Assembly: GCA_009927375.1 (NCBI GenBank)
Contig: RFNE01000159.1
Span: 1 to 5,634 of the forward strand
Reading direction: 5' to 3'
DNA: 5,634 nucleotides
DNA from: Actinomycetota bacterium
Lineage (GTDB): Bacteria; Actinomycetota; Acidimicrobiia; Acidimicrobiales; Ilumatobacteraceae
Within the stretch, counting starts at the first letter, position 1; every line of letters begins with the position of its first letter. Under the pieces are notes generated by a model that saw only the letters and a list, made by a program, of their open reading frames with translations, had not been told where the DNA came from and made no database searches. Below, piece by piece: positions 1 to 5,634 of the stretch. Both the position numbers and the translations under genes were made by a program.

Positions 1-247
1 CAAGATGTATCGACTCTTGCGGGAACGCGCAGCGGCATTCCGTGCAGACCCCGAGGTCCGCGCGGCCCTCGAGACCGCACGCGTCGCGGAGTTGTCGACG
101 CCGACTCTCAAGTCCGGCGAACGGTGGTCGGACGTGCTCGCAGACGACTCGATTGCGCGCTTCGACGTGGATGCTGCTGGCGCCAAGGGCTACGGCTTCG
201 TGCGACTCCAGCAGCTCGCTGTCGAACATCTGATGGGTGCCCGCTGA
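1..247 (+). CDS. xylA: Xylose isomerase, C-terminal end (5' part lies before the window)
   Basis: This is the open 3' end of a gene that begins before the window; the reading frame is already open at base 2 and stops with TGA at 245-247. The roughly 80 visible residues match, from memory of the family, the C-terminal helical tail of actinobacterial xylose isomerases: a MYRLLRERAAAFRADPEV start, then a segment of the ARVxEL...PTL type, a FDVDAAxAKGYGF-like stretch and the ending QLAVEHLMGAR. The enzyme converts D-xylose to D-xylulose in the cytoplasm using divalent metal ions. The metal and catalytic residues lie upstream and cannot be inspected. An xylulokinase gene begins one base after the stop, which strongly supports the assignment and a translationally coupled xylAB operon. 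The in-frame ATG at base 5 is an internal methionine, not a start. Confidence 0.88.
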   Translation, partial: KMYRLLRERAAAFRADPEVRAALETARVAELSTPTLKSGERWSDVLADDSIARFDVDAAGAKGYGFVRLQQLAVEHLMGAR

Positions 248-248
248 G

Positions 249-1643
249 ATGACCCTCGTCGCGGGGATCGACTCTTCCACGCAATCGTGCAAGATCGTCA
301 TCCGCGACGCAGCAACCGGGCGACTCGTTCGGCAGGGCTCTGCGCCACACCCGAACGGCACCGAAATCGATCCGAGTGAGTGGGAACGCGCGCTCCATCT
401 CGCCATCGCACAAGTTGGCGGCATCGACGACGTGGCCGCGGTCTCCATCGGTGGGCAACAGCACGGCGCGGTGTGCCTCGACGAGAACGGCGAAGTCGTG
501 CGTCCTGCACTGCTGTGGAACGACACCCGCTCGGCACAGGCCGCGTCGCTCGTCGGCGAACTTGGAGAAAAAGCATGGGTCAACGCAACCGGATCCGTTC
601 CCGTTGCTTCATTTACTGTGACCAAGCTGCGCTGGATTGCCGAACACGAACCGCACAACGCAAAGCGCATCGCCGCGGTCTGCCTCCCACACGACTGGCT
701 CACGTGGAAGCTGCGCGGGTCGAATGATCTCGCCGATCTCGTTACCGACCGCTCGGACGCTTCGGGAACGGGTTACTTCGATCCCGTCTCGAACGAGTAC
801 AACCGAGATCTCCTCACCCGCGCGCTCGGTCACGATGCACTGCTCCCCACCGTGCTCGGTCCAAGCGACGGAGTCTCGTGGGGATCGCGAGTTCTCGGTC
901 CCGGCTGTGGCGACAACGCAGGCGCGGCACTCGGCGTGGACTCAGGAGACGACATCGTCGTCTCGCTCGGAACCTCCGGCACCGCATTCGTCCGCAGCGA
1001 CGTCTGCGCGCGAGATGTCAGTGGCAGCGTCGCGGGCTTCGCTGATGCAACGGGTGCGTTCCTTCCACTCGTATGCACGCTGAACGCGGCACGCGTCCTC
1101 GACGGCGTCGCAGGAATGCTCGGCGTGAACCACCGCACACTCTCGGAACTTGCCCTGTCAGCCAGACCGGGAGCTGATGGACTCGTCCTCGTTCCCTATC
1201 TCTCTGGCGAACGCACACCGAACCTTCCGCATGCAACGGGCGGACTCCTTGGAATGACCAACGACAACATGACCCCAGCGAACATCGCCCGCGCGGGGAT
1301 TGAAGGCATGCTCTGTGGACTTGCCGACGCACTCGATGCACTCGTCGCCCAAGGTGCACGACTCACTCGTGTGCGTCTGGTCGGGGGTGCTGCCGCGTCC
1401 GAAGCGGTGCGCGTCATCGCGGCGAGCATCTTCGGCGTGCCCGTCGCGGTACCGAACCCCGGTGAATACGTTGCCGACGGAGCTGCTCGCCAAGCGGCGT
1501 GGGCACTCACCGGCCAGCGTCCAACTTGGCCGCTCGATGCACCATTGCAGACATACGAAGCCGCGATCACCCCGCAGGTGCGCGAGCGGTACGCCGAAGC
1601 CAGAACTCATTGGCTGGCTCAAGCATCGAGCACGCCTTCGTAG
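249..1643 (+). CDS. xylB: Xylulokinase (FGGY carbohydrate kinase family)
   Basis: This enzyme phosphorylates D-xylulose with ATP to give D-xylulose 5-phosphate, the entry into the pentose phosphate pathway. The 464-residue product has the usual FGGY layout of two actin-like ATPase domains. Visible motifs are the N-terminal phosphate-binding GIDSSTQSCK (6-15), GQQHG (69-73), LWNDTR (89-94), SDASGTGYFD (169-178), GCGDNAGAALG with the presumed catalytic base Asp222, VSLGTSGTAF (238-247), YLSGERTP (317-324) and the adenosine-region VGGAAASEAVR (378-388). The length is normal for the family. The start at ATG 249 follows the xylA TGA by one base and puts GIDSSTQ at the expected distance from the N terminus. 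A GTG at 237 in the same frame would add four residues (MPAE) and overlap xylA. Neither start has a strong Shine-Dalgarno; only a weak GGGTG lies at 235-239, so coupling to xylA translation is likely. Confidence 0.95.
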   Translation: MTLVAGIDSSTQSCKIVIRDAATGRLVRQGSAPHPNGTEIDPSEWERALHLAIAQVGGIDDVAAVSIGGQQHGAVCLDENGEVVRPALLWNDTRSAQAASLVGELGEKAWVNATGSVPVASFTVTKLRWIAEHEPHNAKRIAAVCLPHDWLTWKLRGSNDLADLVTDRSDASGTGYFDPVSNEYNRDLLTRALGHDALLPTVLGPSDGVSWGSRVLGPGCGDNAGAALGVDSGDDIVVSLGTSGTAFVRSDVCARDVSGSVAGFADATGAFLPLVCTLNAARVLDGVAGMLGVNHRTLSELALSARPGADGLVLVPYLSGERTPNLPHATGGLLGMTNDNMTPANIARAGIEGMLCGLADALDALVAQGARLTRVRLVGGAAASEAVRVIAASIFGVPVAVPNPGEYVADGAARQAAWALTGQRPTWPLDAPLQTYEAAITPQVRERYAEARTHWLAQASSTPS

Positions 1644-1676
1644 CAATCCCCGACTCTCACTACATTGAAGATCACC

Positions 1677-1692
1677 GCGCCAATCTCGGCGC
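1677..1692 (+). other. Short inverted repeat between xylB and the AhpD-like gene
   Basis: GCGCC (1677-1681) and GGCGC (1688-1692) can pair as a 5-bp GC stem around a 6-nt loop in the 72-nt gap after xylB. No run of T follows, so it is not a convincing intrinsic terminator. It could partly attenuate or stabilise the xylAB message, or be chance in GC-rich DNA. A TACATT that resembles an actinobacterial -10 box lies just upstream at 1661-1666, but I see no good -35 hexamer at the right distance. Confidence 0.25.
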
Positions 1693-1701
1693 ATCCTCCA
1701 C

Positions 1702-1708
1702 GAAGGGA
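1702..1708 (+). promoter_or_regulatory. Ribosome binding site of the AhpD-like gene
   Basis: GAAGGGA lies seven bases before ATG 1716 and is the clearest Shine-Dalgarno on the plus strand of this window. It decides the start of the following gene against the in-frame TTG at 1665, which would add 17 residues of non-conserved, proline-rich sequence with no ribosome binding site of its own. Confidence 0.7.
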
Positions 1709-1715
1709 CTCAACG

Positions 1716-2252
1716 ATGTCGACGCATGATCGCCCGCAATTTGCCGGACTCGGAGAAAGCCGAGTCGGAATTCGCGCTGTGCTGCAGGAGCGCCCATCGA
1801 AGTACATGATGCTCATGAGCTTCGCCCAGGAAATCCTGCGCGAGGACTCGCATCTCAGTGCGGTCGACCGGGAAGTGATCGCCGCGTACACGAGCAAGCT
1901 CAACGGCTGTGAGTACTGCTGCGGATCCCACACCGAGTTCGCCACGTCACTTGGCGCAAGCGACACAGACCGCGCAATGATCGAAAGTGGTGTCACCGAT
2001 GGACACCGTCTCGCGGCACTGCTCGCTTATGTCAAGAAGCTCACGTTGACGCCGAGTGCGATCTCGGAATCAGACAAGCAGGCAGTCCATGCTGCTGGCT
2101 TCTCCGAAGAAGAATTGAAAGACGCCGTTGCGGTGTGTGCAGCATTCAACCTGTTCAATCGGATCGTCGAAGGCCACGGAATCGCCCCGCACGAGAGCTA
2201 CGTGCAGGACGCCAAGATGATCAACACCCACGGTTACGACCGTCGGCGCTAG
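1716..2252 (+). CDS. AhpD/carboxymuconolactone decarboxylase-like protein (probable peroxidase-related enzyme)
   Basis: The 178-residue product carries the AhpD-type signature CxxCxxxH as C65-E-Y-C68-C-G-S-H72, preceded by the helix DREVIAAYTSKLNG (51-64) that normally leads into it. The C-terminal half (EEELKDAVAVCAAF, then FNRIVEG at 147-153) matches the second helical bundle of the uncharacterised peroxidase-related branch of this superfamily. In AhpD proper the two cysteines and the histidine relay electrons for peroxide reduction; many relatives have no proven substrate. There is no signal peptide, so a cytoplasmic location is likely. A third cysteine (C69) sits beside the second redox cysteine. 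The gene follows xylB by 72 nt in the same direction but has its own strong ribosome binding site, so it may be co-transcribed or separately expressed. The family call is solid and the biochemical role is not. True carboxymuconolactone decarboxylase activity is less likely because of the CxxC motif. Confidence 0.85.
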   Translation: MSTHDRPQFAGLGESRVGIRAVLQERPSKYMMLMSFAQEILREDSHLSAVDREVIAAYTSKLNGCEYCCGSHTEFATSLGASDTDRAMIESGVTDGHRLAALLAYVKKLTLTPSAISESDKQAVHAAGFSEEELKDAVAVCAAFNLFNRIVEGHGIAPHESYVQDAKMINTHGYDRRR

Positions 2253-2262
2253 ACACACTCTC

Positions 2263-2508
2263 GTGTCCGATCTCGGCGCACTCCGAGCCCGCGCATCACG
2301 CGATTCGCATCGGCTCAGCATGCTCAACAAAGCGACGTTGGTTGTGGCTGTCGTCGTCTATGCGACCATCGTGACGTTCTGCATACTCAACTCTTTCATC
2401 CCACCGATCATCTTTTCGTCGTGTGTGATGCTCGCCGAACTGCTCGTCTTCCAATTCGTCAGAACGATGCTCGCCCACTTTGCCTTGTGGCGAAGCGACA
2501 CTGAATAG
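2263..2508 (+). CDS. Small two-helix membrane protein of unknown function
   Basis: I do not recognise this 81-residue protein. It has a basic N-terminal segment (residues 1-23, several Arg and a Lys), then two hydrophobic stretches at about 24-46 and 48-67 separated by a PP pair, and a short tail. That suggests a helical hairpin in the inner membrane, with the ends probably cytoplasmic by the positive-inside rule. Codon third positions are G/C-rich in this frame, unlike a random frame, which supports real coding. The gene begins 10 bases after the AhpD-like stop and is probably translated from the same message. The GTG at 2263 has no good Shine-Dalgarno. ATG 2320 is an alternative that would leave 62 residues starting just before the first membrane helix and also lacks one. 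Confidence 0.6.
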   Translation: MSDLGALRARASRDSHRLSMLNKATLVVAVVVYATIVTFCILNSFIPPIIFSSCVMLAELLVFQFVRTMLAHFALWRSDTE

Positions 2509-2518
2509 GGTCACTCAA

Positions 2519-4633
2519 CTAGCGACGCCGAACATCGACCGGAATCGCGGTCTGCACCACCATTCCGGTCAACTCATCGACGCCGCTCGCTGACGTGAGT
2601 ACTGAAACGTTCGCCTCACGCCAACCATGCGTCAGCGAGACGCTGTCCGGGTGAACATCGGAGCTCAGCTTCGCACGTAACTGCAACGATCCCGAAGGAG
2701 CAGAAACGATTACCTCGTCACCGTCGGCGATACCCCTTGCGGTCGCAACGTCAGGATGGATGAGCGCGATTGCGGCATCTGCATCCTCTTGGGTCATCGG
2801 CGGATGTTGTGAATTGAGATGACGAAGCTGGCGCCGACTCGTCACGAGGAGTCCATTGGGTGGAACGAGTTCTCGCCACTTCCCGAGTTGCCTGACGAAC
2901 TCCTGCGGAGCAAGCCGCCAGCGACCATTCGGCAACACGCTGGTTCGAACCCAGCCAAATGTGGGCGACCCTGACACATATCTCTTCTCAACAATCTCAT
3001 CGAATGGCACCGCAGAACGTTGGGAAAGGAATCGGAGTACGTCTTTGTCGGTCGAGGACGTCGTGAGCGTCGCGGGAAGCATCGACGAACCCATCTCTTC
3101 GGCGATCCGTGCGGCGATCCACCACATGCTTTGGGACTCACCAACCGGGGACACGACTGCCGGGGTGTACTGGGTCGAAAAGTCGAGATTGAACTGGTCG
3201 TAGTAATAAGGAGTGTCGGCACGCTCGAGCTGACCCCTCGTCGGAAGCACATGGGTCGCACAGTCCGTCATTTCATTGTCGATCACATCGAGGACGATGA
3301 GCGCCTCAAGTTTCTCGAAGGCGCGTTCGGTTCGCTGTGCATCCGGGAACGCGCTCAGTGGGTTACCACCGAAGACCACGAGCACGCGAAGGTTCCCCGC
3401 CTCGATCTCGTCCACCATTGCCGAGCACGGATACTCATCCCCCCACACGGTGATCTCAGGTCGACTCCGCGGCCCTGGCGATGCCGCGGGCAGCACGGTG
3501 TTGTGCTTGATGTCGAGATGCACTTGGCGAAGAAATCCGGGATGAAACCACATTCCTCCTGGGACGTCGTATGAACCCGTCACGATGTGCAATACCCACA
3601 CCAACCACTCGGTGAGGTTCGCTGCCGCCGTCATCGTGCTTCCCGTTCCGGTCTGCACCGCCACCCGACCATGTCGGCGAACGGCAGCAACCAACTCGAC
3701 GAGATCTCCGATCGCACAACCCGTGATGTTGCTCGTCTGGTCTGCGGTCCACTCCTCGAGCAGTTCCCGAAGCAAGCGCAGGTCGTCTGCGTTTACATGC
3801 TGCGACAGGTACGTTTCATCACACCCACCACCGTCGAGAAGCTCACGGATGAGAAACGCCAGAATCGCAAAATCGGTTCCGGGTCTCGGTTGCAATGATC
3901 GCGTGGCGAGCCGACTGGACTCCGTCACACGCGTATCGATCACCCACAGCTCTCGTGGCGCCGTGGCGAATTCACGCAATCGCACCACCGGGTCGGGAAG
4001 TCCGTTGAGGTGACCATGGGAGACAACGGGATTGCATCCGATGAACATCGTGAACGTGCAGTGTCGGTCATCGACTACCGGCACGAGGCCCGGGTGACCC
4101 GACACGAGGAGCGACACCAGCGGTTTGCAGGGATTGTCGATACTGATCGCCGAATACTTCGAGCGCGACCCGAGTGACTTTGCGAGTTGCTCGGCTGCCC
4201 ACTTCCCCGCCCCATCGAGCGACGCAGCCGTGCCGCTGTACACGCCGACCGAGTCGGGGCCGTGCGTCGCGATGTTTCGCTCCATGATCGACGCGATGTC
4301 TTTGGTCGCCTCCGACCATGACAGATTCGTCCACTCGGACCCTCGCCGACGACGCGGCTCACGAATCCGATTCGGATGATGGTGCCAACGGCCGAGTGAA
4401 CGGCCCTTTGCACACGTGTATCCCCGCGAACCCGGATGCTCGGGGTCTCCCTTGACAGAGGTAATGGTCGTGCCGTCGGTCGTCACTTTGATGCCACACA
4501 AGGCAATGCAGAATCGACAAAGCTTCGAACCTCGCGAGTCATCTGTGTCGACCGACCTGATTTCTTGTACTCGTGCTGCTAACAAAGAACCGTCGTCACG
4601 GCGTCCGGAACGGTGCGCCAGCTGCCTCTTCAT
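2519..4633 (-). CDS. Molybdopterin oxidoreductase (DMSO reductase superfamily) with N-terminal [4Fe-4S] site
   Basis: The 704-residue product is a complete bis-MGD-type molybdenum or tungsten enzyme. Domain order: a [4Fe-4S] region with C39, C42, C46 and C74 (CRFC, ALCG, GYTCAKG, with GDPEHPGSRGY before the last); the large cofactor-binding region at about 95-500, including FIGCNPVVSHGH (197-208), VIDTR (231-235), RPGTDFA (250-256), a TGSYDVPGG turn (352-360) and FGGNPLSAFPD (421-431); and a C-terminal dinucleotide-binding domain at about 590-702 with IHPDVATARGIADGDEV and LTHGW. The segment where the metal ligand normally lies reads SIDNPCK (164-170), so Asp166 is the likely protein ligand; there is no Sec or in-frame TGA. 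No twin-arginine signal peptide is present, so it should be cytoplasmic. ATG 4633 overlaps the upstream dehydrogenase gene by 38 nt and has a poor ribosome binding site; TTG 4585 is possible. The frame stays open to 4900 but that part has no domain. The substrate is unknown, and no electron-transfer subunit gene is adjacent. Confidence 0.88.
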   Translation of the reverse strand: MKRQLAHRSGRRDDGSLLAARVQEIRSVDTDDSRGSKLCRFCIALCGIKVTTDGTTITSVKGDPEHPGSRGYTCAKGRSLGRWHHHPNRIREPRRRRGSEWTNLSWSEATKDIASIMERNIATHGPDSVGVYSGTAASLDGAGKWAAEQLAKSLGSRSKYSAISIDNPCKPLVSLLVSGHPGLVPVVDDRHCTFTMFIGCNPVVSHGHLNGLPDPVVRLREFATAPRELWVIDTRVTESSRLATRSLQPRPGTDFAILAFLIRELLDGGGCDETYLSQHVNADDLRLLRELLEEWTADQTSNITGCAIGDLVELVAAVRRHGRVAVQTGTGSTMTAAANLTEWLVWVLHIVTGSYDVPGGMWFHPGFLRQVHLDIKHNTVLPAASPGPRSRPEITVWGDEYPCSAMVDEIEAGNLRVLVVFGGNPLSAFPDAQRTERAFEKLEALIVLDVIDNEMTDCATHVLPTRGQLERADTPYYYDQFNLDFSTQYTPAVVSPVGESQSMWWIAARIAEEMGSSMLPATLTTSSTDKDVLRFLSQRSAVPFDEIVEKRYVSGSPTFGWVRTSVLPNGRWRLAPQEFVRQLGKWRELVPPNGLLVTSRRQLRHLNSQHPPMTQEDADAAIALIHPDVATARGIADGDEVIVSAPSGSLQLRAKLSSDVHPDSVSLTHGWREANVSVLTSASGVDELTGMVVQTAIPVDVRRR

Positions 4634-5537
4634 ACAGCTTGACGACCGACATCTCACCTGACTTGGGGCCGTACTTCTGCAACGCCCGCTGGTGAAGCTC
4701 CTCGACGAGCCGCGACACCGCGATATCAACACCAGTCCGCTCACCGAGTTCGAGTCCCAGCTGAATGTCCTTGCACACGAGATCCAGCGTGAAACCATCG
4801 TCGTAGTTCCCCACTTCGAACACGCTGTTGATGTCGTATTGCAGGAAGTTTGACTGTGTCGGTGATGCACACAGTGCCTTTTGGAGAAGTCGCAAATCAA
4901 TTCCGAGCTTCGAACTCAGTGCAAGAACCTCCGCCGTGCCCGTCGCGTAGATGAACCACAACAAGTTGAGCAGCACTTTGATGCCGTATCCCGCGCCATT
5001 CGGCCCCGCGTAGTAGATCTGGTCTGGTAATCCGCCGAGCGATCGGAACAGCGGCAAGTACTTGTCGTACAGCTCTTTGCTTCCACCAACGAAGATTTGG
5101 AGAGCTGCCGACGTCCGCGACTCACCAATCGGCGCCTTGGCGAGGAACGACACTGGGGCCTCCATCACCGCCACACCGCGTGGATCGGCGAGAGCCTTGA
5201 TCTCGTTTGCAATCACCACCGACGACGTACTCATGTCGATGAACGTGCTTCCGGACTTCATCCGCGCAAGTGCTCCACCCGAGCCGATCATGATCTCTCG
5301 GACTTGTGCGGGACCGGGCAAGACGGTGATGAAGACGTCAACCTGGGATGCAACATCTGCAGCGCTGTCGGCCCACACTGCGCCCCGTTGCACGAGGTCA
5401 TCCGCCTCGGACTTCTGCAAACTGTTGACCACCATCCGATAACCAGACGCCAGCAGGCTCAGTGCCATCGGCTTTCCGAGATTTCCCAGCCCAATCAGGC
5501 CAACGACTGGCTTCGCATCATTCCCCGTTGCTTCCAT
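4596..5537 (-). CDS. NAD(P)-dependent beta-hydroxyacid dehydrogenase family oxidoreductase (3-hydroxyisobutyrate / 6-phosphogluconate dehydrogenase-like)
   Basis: The 313-residue product has the normal length and order of this family. A Rossmann dinucleotide motif GLIGLGNLGKPMA lies at 13-25, followed by TVLPGP (71-76), FIDMSTSS (99-106), the substrate loop EAPVS (126-130), and GAGYGIKVLLN (181-191) with the presumed catalytic Lys187 and the family Asn191. A C-terminal all-helical domain contains LVCKDIQLGLELG (253-265). Family members reversibly oxidise 3-hydroxy acids to semialdehydes or keto acids. The exact substrate here is not deducible because the usual SGG after the DAPV stretch is replaced by SFL and the loop is about five residues longer. 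The NRT-type NADP motif after the first strand reads NSL, so cofactor preference is open. ATG 5537 is preceded by GAAGTAGG at 5548-5555, ten bases away, a usable if distant ribosome binding site. It is the first gene of a probable two-gene operon with the molybdoenzyme. Confidence 0.9.
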   Translation of the reverse strand: MEATGNDAKPVVGLIGLGNLGKPMALSLLASGYRMVVNSLQKSEADDLVQRGAVWADSAADVASQVDVFITVLPGPAQVREIMIGSGGALARMKSGSTFIDMSTSSVVIANEIKALADPRGVAVMEAPVSFLAKAPIGESRTSAALQIFVGGSKELYDKYLPLFRSLGGLPDQIYYAGPNGAGYGIKVLLNLLWFIYATGTAEVLALSSKLGIDLRLLQKALCASPTQSNFLQYDINSVFEVGNYDDGFTLDLVCKDIQLGLELGERTGVDIAVSRLVEELHQRALQKYGPKSGEMSVVKLYEEAAGAPFRTP

Positions 5538-5578
5538 GGGTCATGAACCTACTTCACCAGCCGAGAACAGTTTCGGTA

Positions 5579-5599
5579 CACGGATCTTCGAAGATCGTG
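5579..5599 (-). repeat. Palindrome immediately 3' of the tRNA gene
   Basis: Bases 5583-5596 form a perfect 14-bp palindrome (GATCTTCGAAGATC). It extends by three more pairs, CAC 5579-5581 with GTG 5597-5599, if G5582 is bulged. In RNA it would fold as a hairpin directly at the tRNA 3' end, overlapping its last two bases. No T-run follows on the minus strand, so a classical terminator is doubtful. A tRNA 3'-processing signal, a regulator-binding site upstream of the dehydrogenase gene, or chance are the alternatives. Confidence 0.4.
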
Positions 5600-5634
5600 C
5601 CCCCGGTAGGAATCGAACCTACGACCTGCGGTTT
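5598..5634 (-). tRNA. 3' half of a tRNA gene (anticodon outside the window; possibly tRNA-Arg)
   Basis: Read on the minus strand, the last 37 bases give tRNA positions 37 to 73: AA of the anticodon loop, anticodon-stem strand ACCGC, variable loop AGGTC, T-stem GTAGG, T-loop TTCGATT, T-stem CCTAC, acceptor strand CGGGGGC and discriminator A. The T-stem pairs perfectly over five base pairs. CCA is not encoded (the next bases are CGA). The window ends before the anticodon, so the amino acid cannot be read. An A37, an ACCGC stem strand and an acceptor that would pair with GCCCCCG resemble arginine tRNAs with UCU or CCU anticodons as I remember them, but this identity is a guess. Confidence 0.85.

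Noticed and set aside
1158..1694. 178-codon minus-strand open frame opposite the end of xylB
   Set aside because: It lies antisense to a well-supported kinase, is rich in Arg, Ser and Cys, and shows no domain; it is a GC-driven shadow.
1665..1715. TTG 1665 as the start of the AhpD-like gene
   Set aside because: ATG 1716 has a strong, well-spaced ribosome binding site and begins the conserved part; the TTG has none.
3020..3574. 184-codon plus-strand open frame inside the molybdoenzyme gene
   Set aside because: It is antisense to conserved cofactor-binding motifs, has shadow-like composition and no recognisable domain.
2519..4633. Formate dehydrogenase or acetylene hydratase as a specific name for the molybdoenzyme
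   Set aside because: There is no Sec or Cys at the aligned metal-ligand position and no Asp after the second cluster cysteine, so only the superfamily call is supported.
4634..4900. Upstream extension of the molybdoenzyme frame
   Set aside because: These 89 residues are Ser/Arg/Cys-rich, match no part of the family and lie inside the dehydrogenase gene in another frame.
5097..5546. 149-codon plus-strand open frame opposite the dehydrogenase
   Set aside because: Its product is rich in His, Arg and Cys with no motif and fully overlaps a clear family member.
1..5634. CRISPR array, insertion sequence or phage genes
   Set aside because: I saw no regularly spaced repeats, terminal inverted repeats, transposase or phage proteins on either strand.

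Overview
The window looks like a moderately GC-rich chromosomal segment of an actinobacterium. Sampled 60-base lines run from about 50% to 67% G+C. The phylum guess rests mainly on the xylose isomerase tail and the xylulokinase, which read like actinobacterial versions. The class cannot be fixed by eye. No transposase, phage gene or CRISPR array is visible.

Plus strand, left part (1-2508): the window opens inside the last 80 or so codons of a xylose isomerase gene (xylA). One base after its stop comes a complete xylulokinase gene (xylB), so the pair forms the classical D-xylose to D-xylulose to D-xylulose-5-phosphate module. After a 72-nt gap comes a 178-residue AhpD/carboxymuconolactone decarboxylase-like protein with its own clear ribosome binding site. 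Ten bases further is an 81-residue protein with two predicted membrane segments and no recognisable family.

Minus strand, right part (2519-5537): two overlapping genes are transcribed leftward. The first (4596-5537) encodes a beta-hydroxyacid dehydrogenase-family NAD(P)-dependent oxidoreductase. The second (2519-4633) encodes a roughly 704-residue molybdopterin oxidoreductase with an N-terminal [4Fe-4S] site. The two genes overlap by 38 nt, so they are very probably co-transcribed and may act in one pathway, but the substrate is unknown. No iron-sulfur, cytochrome or membrane-anchor partner gene for the molybdenum enzyme lies in the window.

Right edge (5598-5634): the 3' half of a minus-strand tRNA gene, cut just 3' of the anticodon, ends 60 bases upstream of the dehydrogenase start. 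A 14-bp perfect palindrome sits immediately after it.

The two transcription units converge with only 10 bp between stop codons. The most interesting part is the dehydrogenase/molybdoenzyme pair: the dehydrogenase has an unusual substrate-loop motif and the molybdoenzyme appears to lack a partner subunit. I see no strong evidence of an entirely new kind of system.
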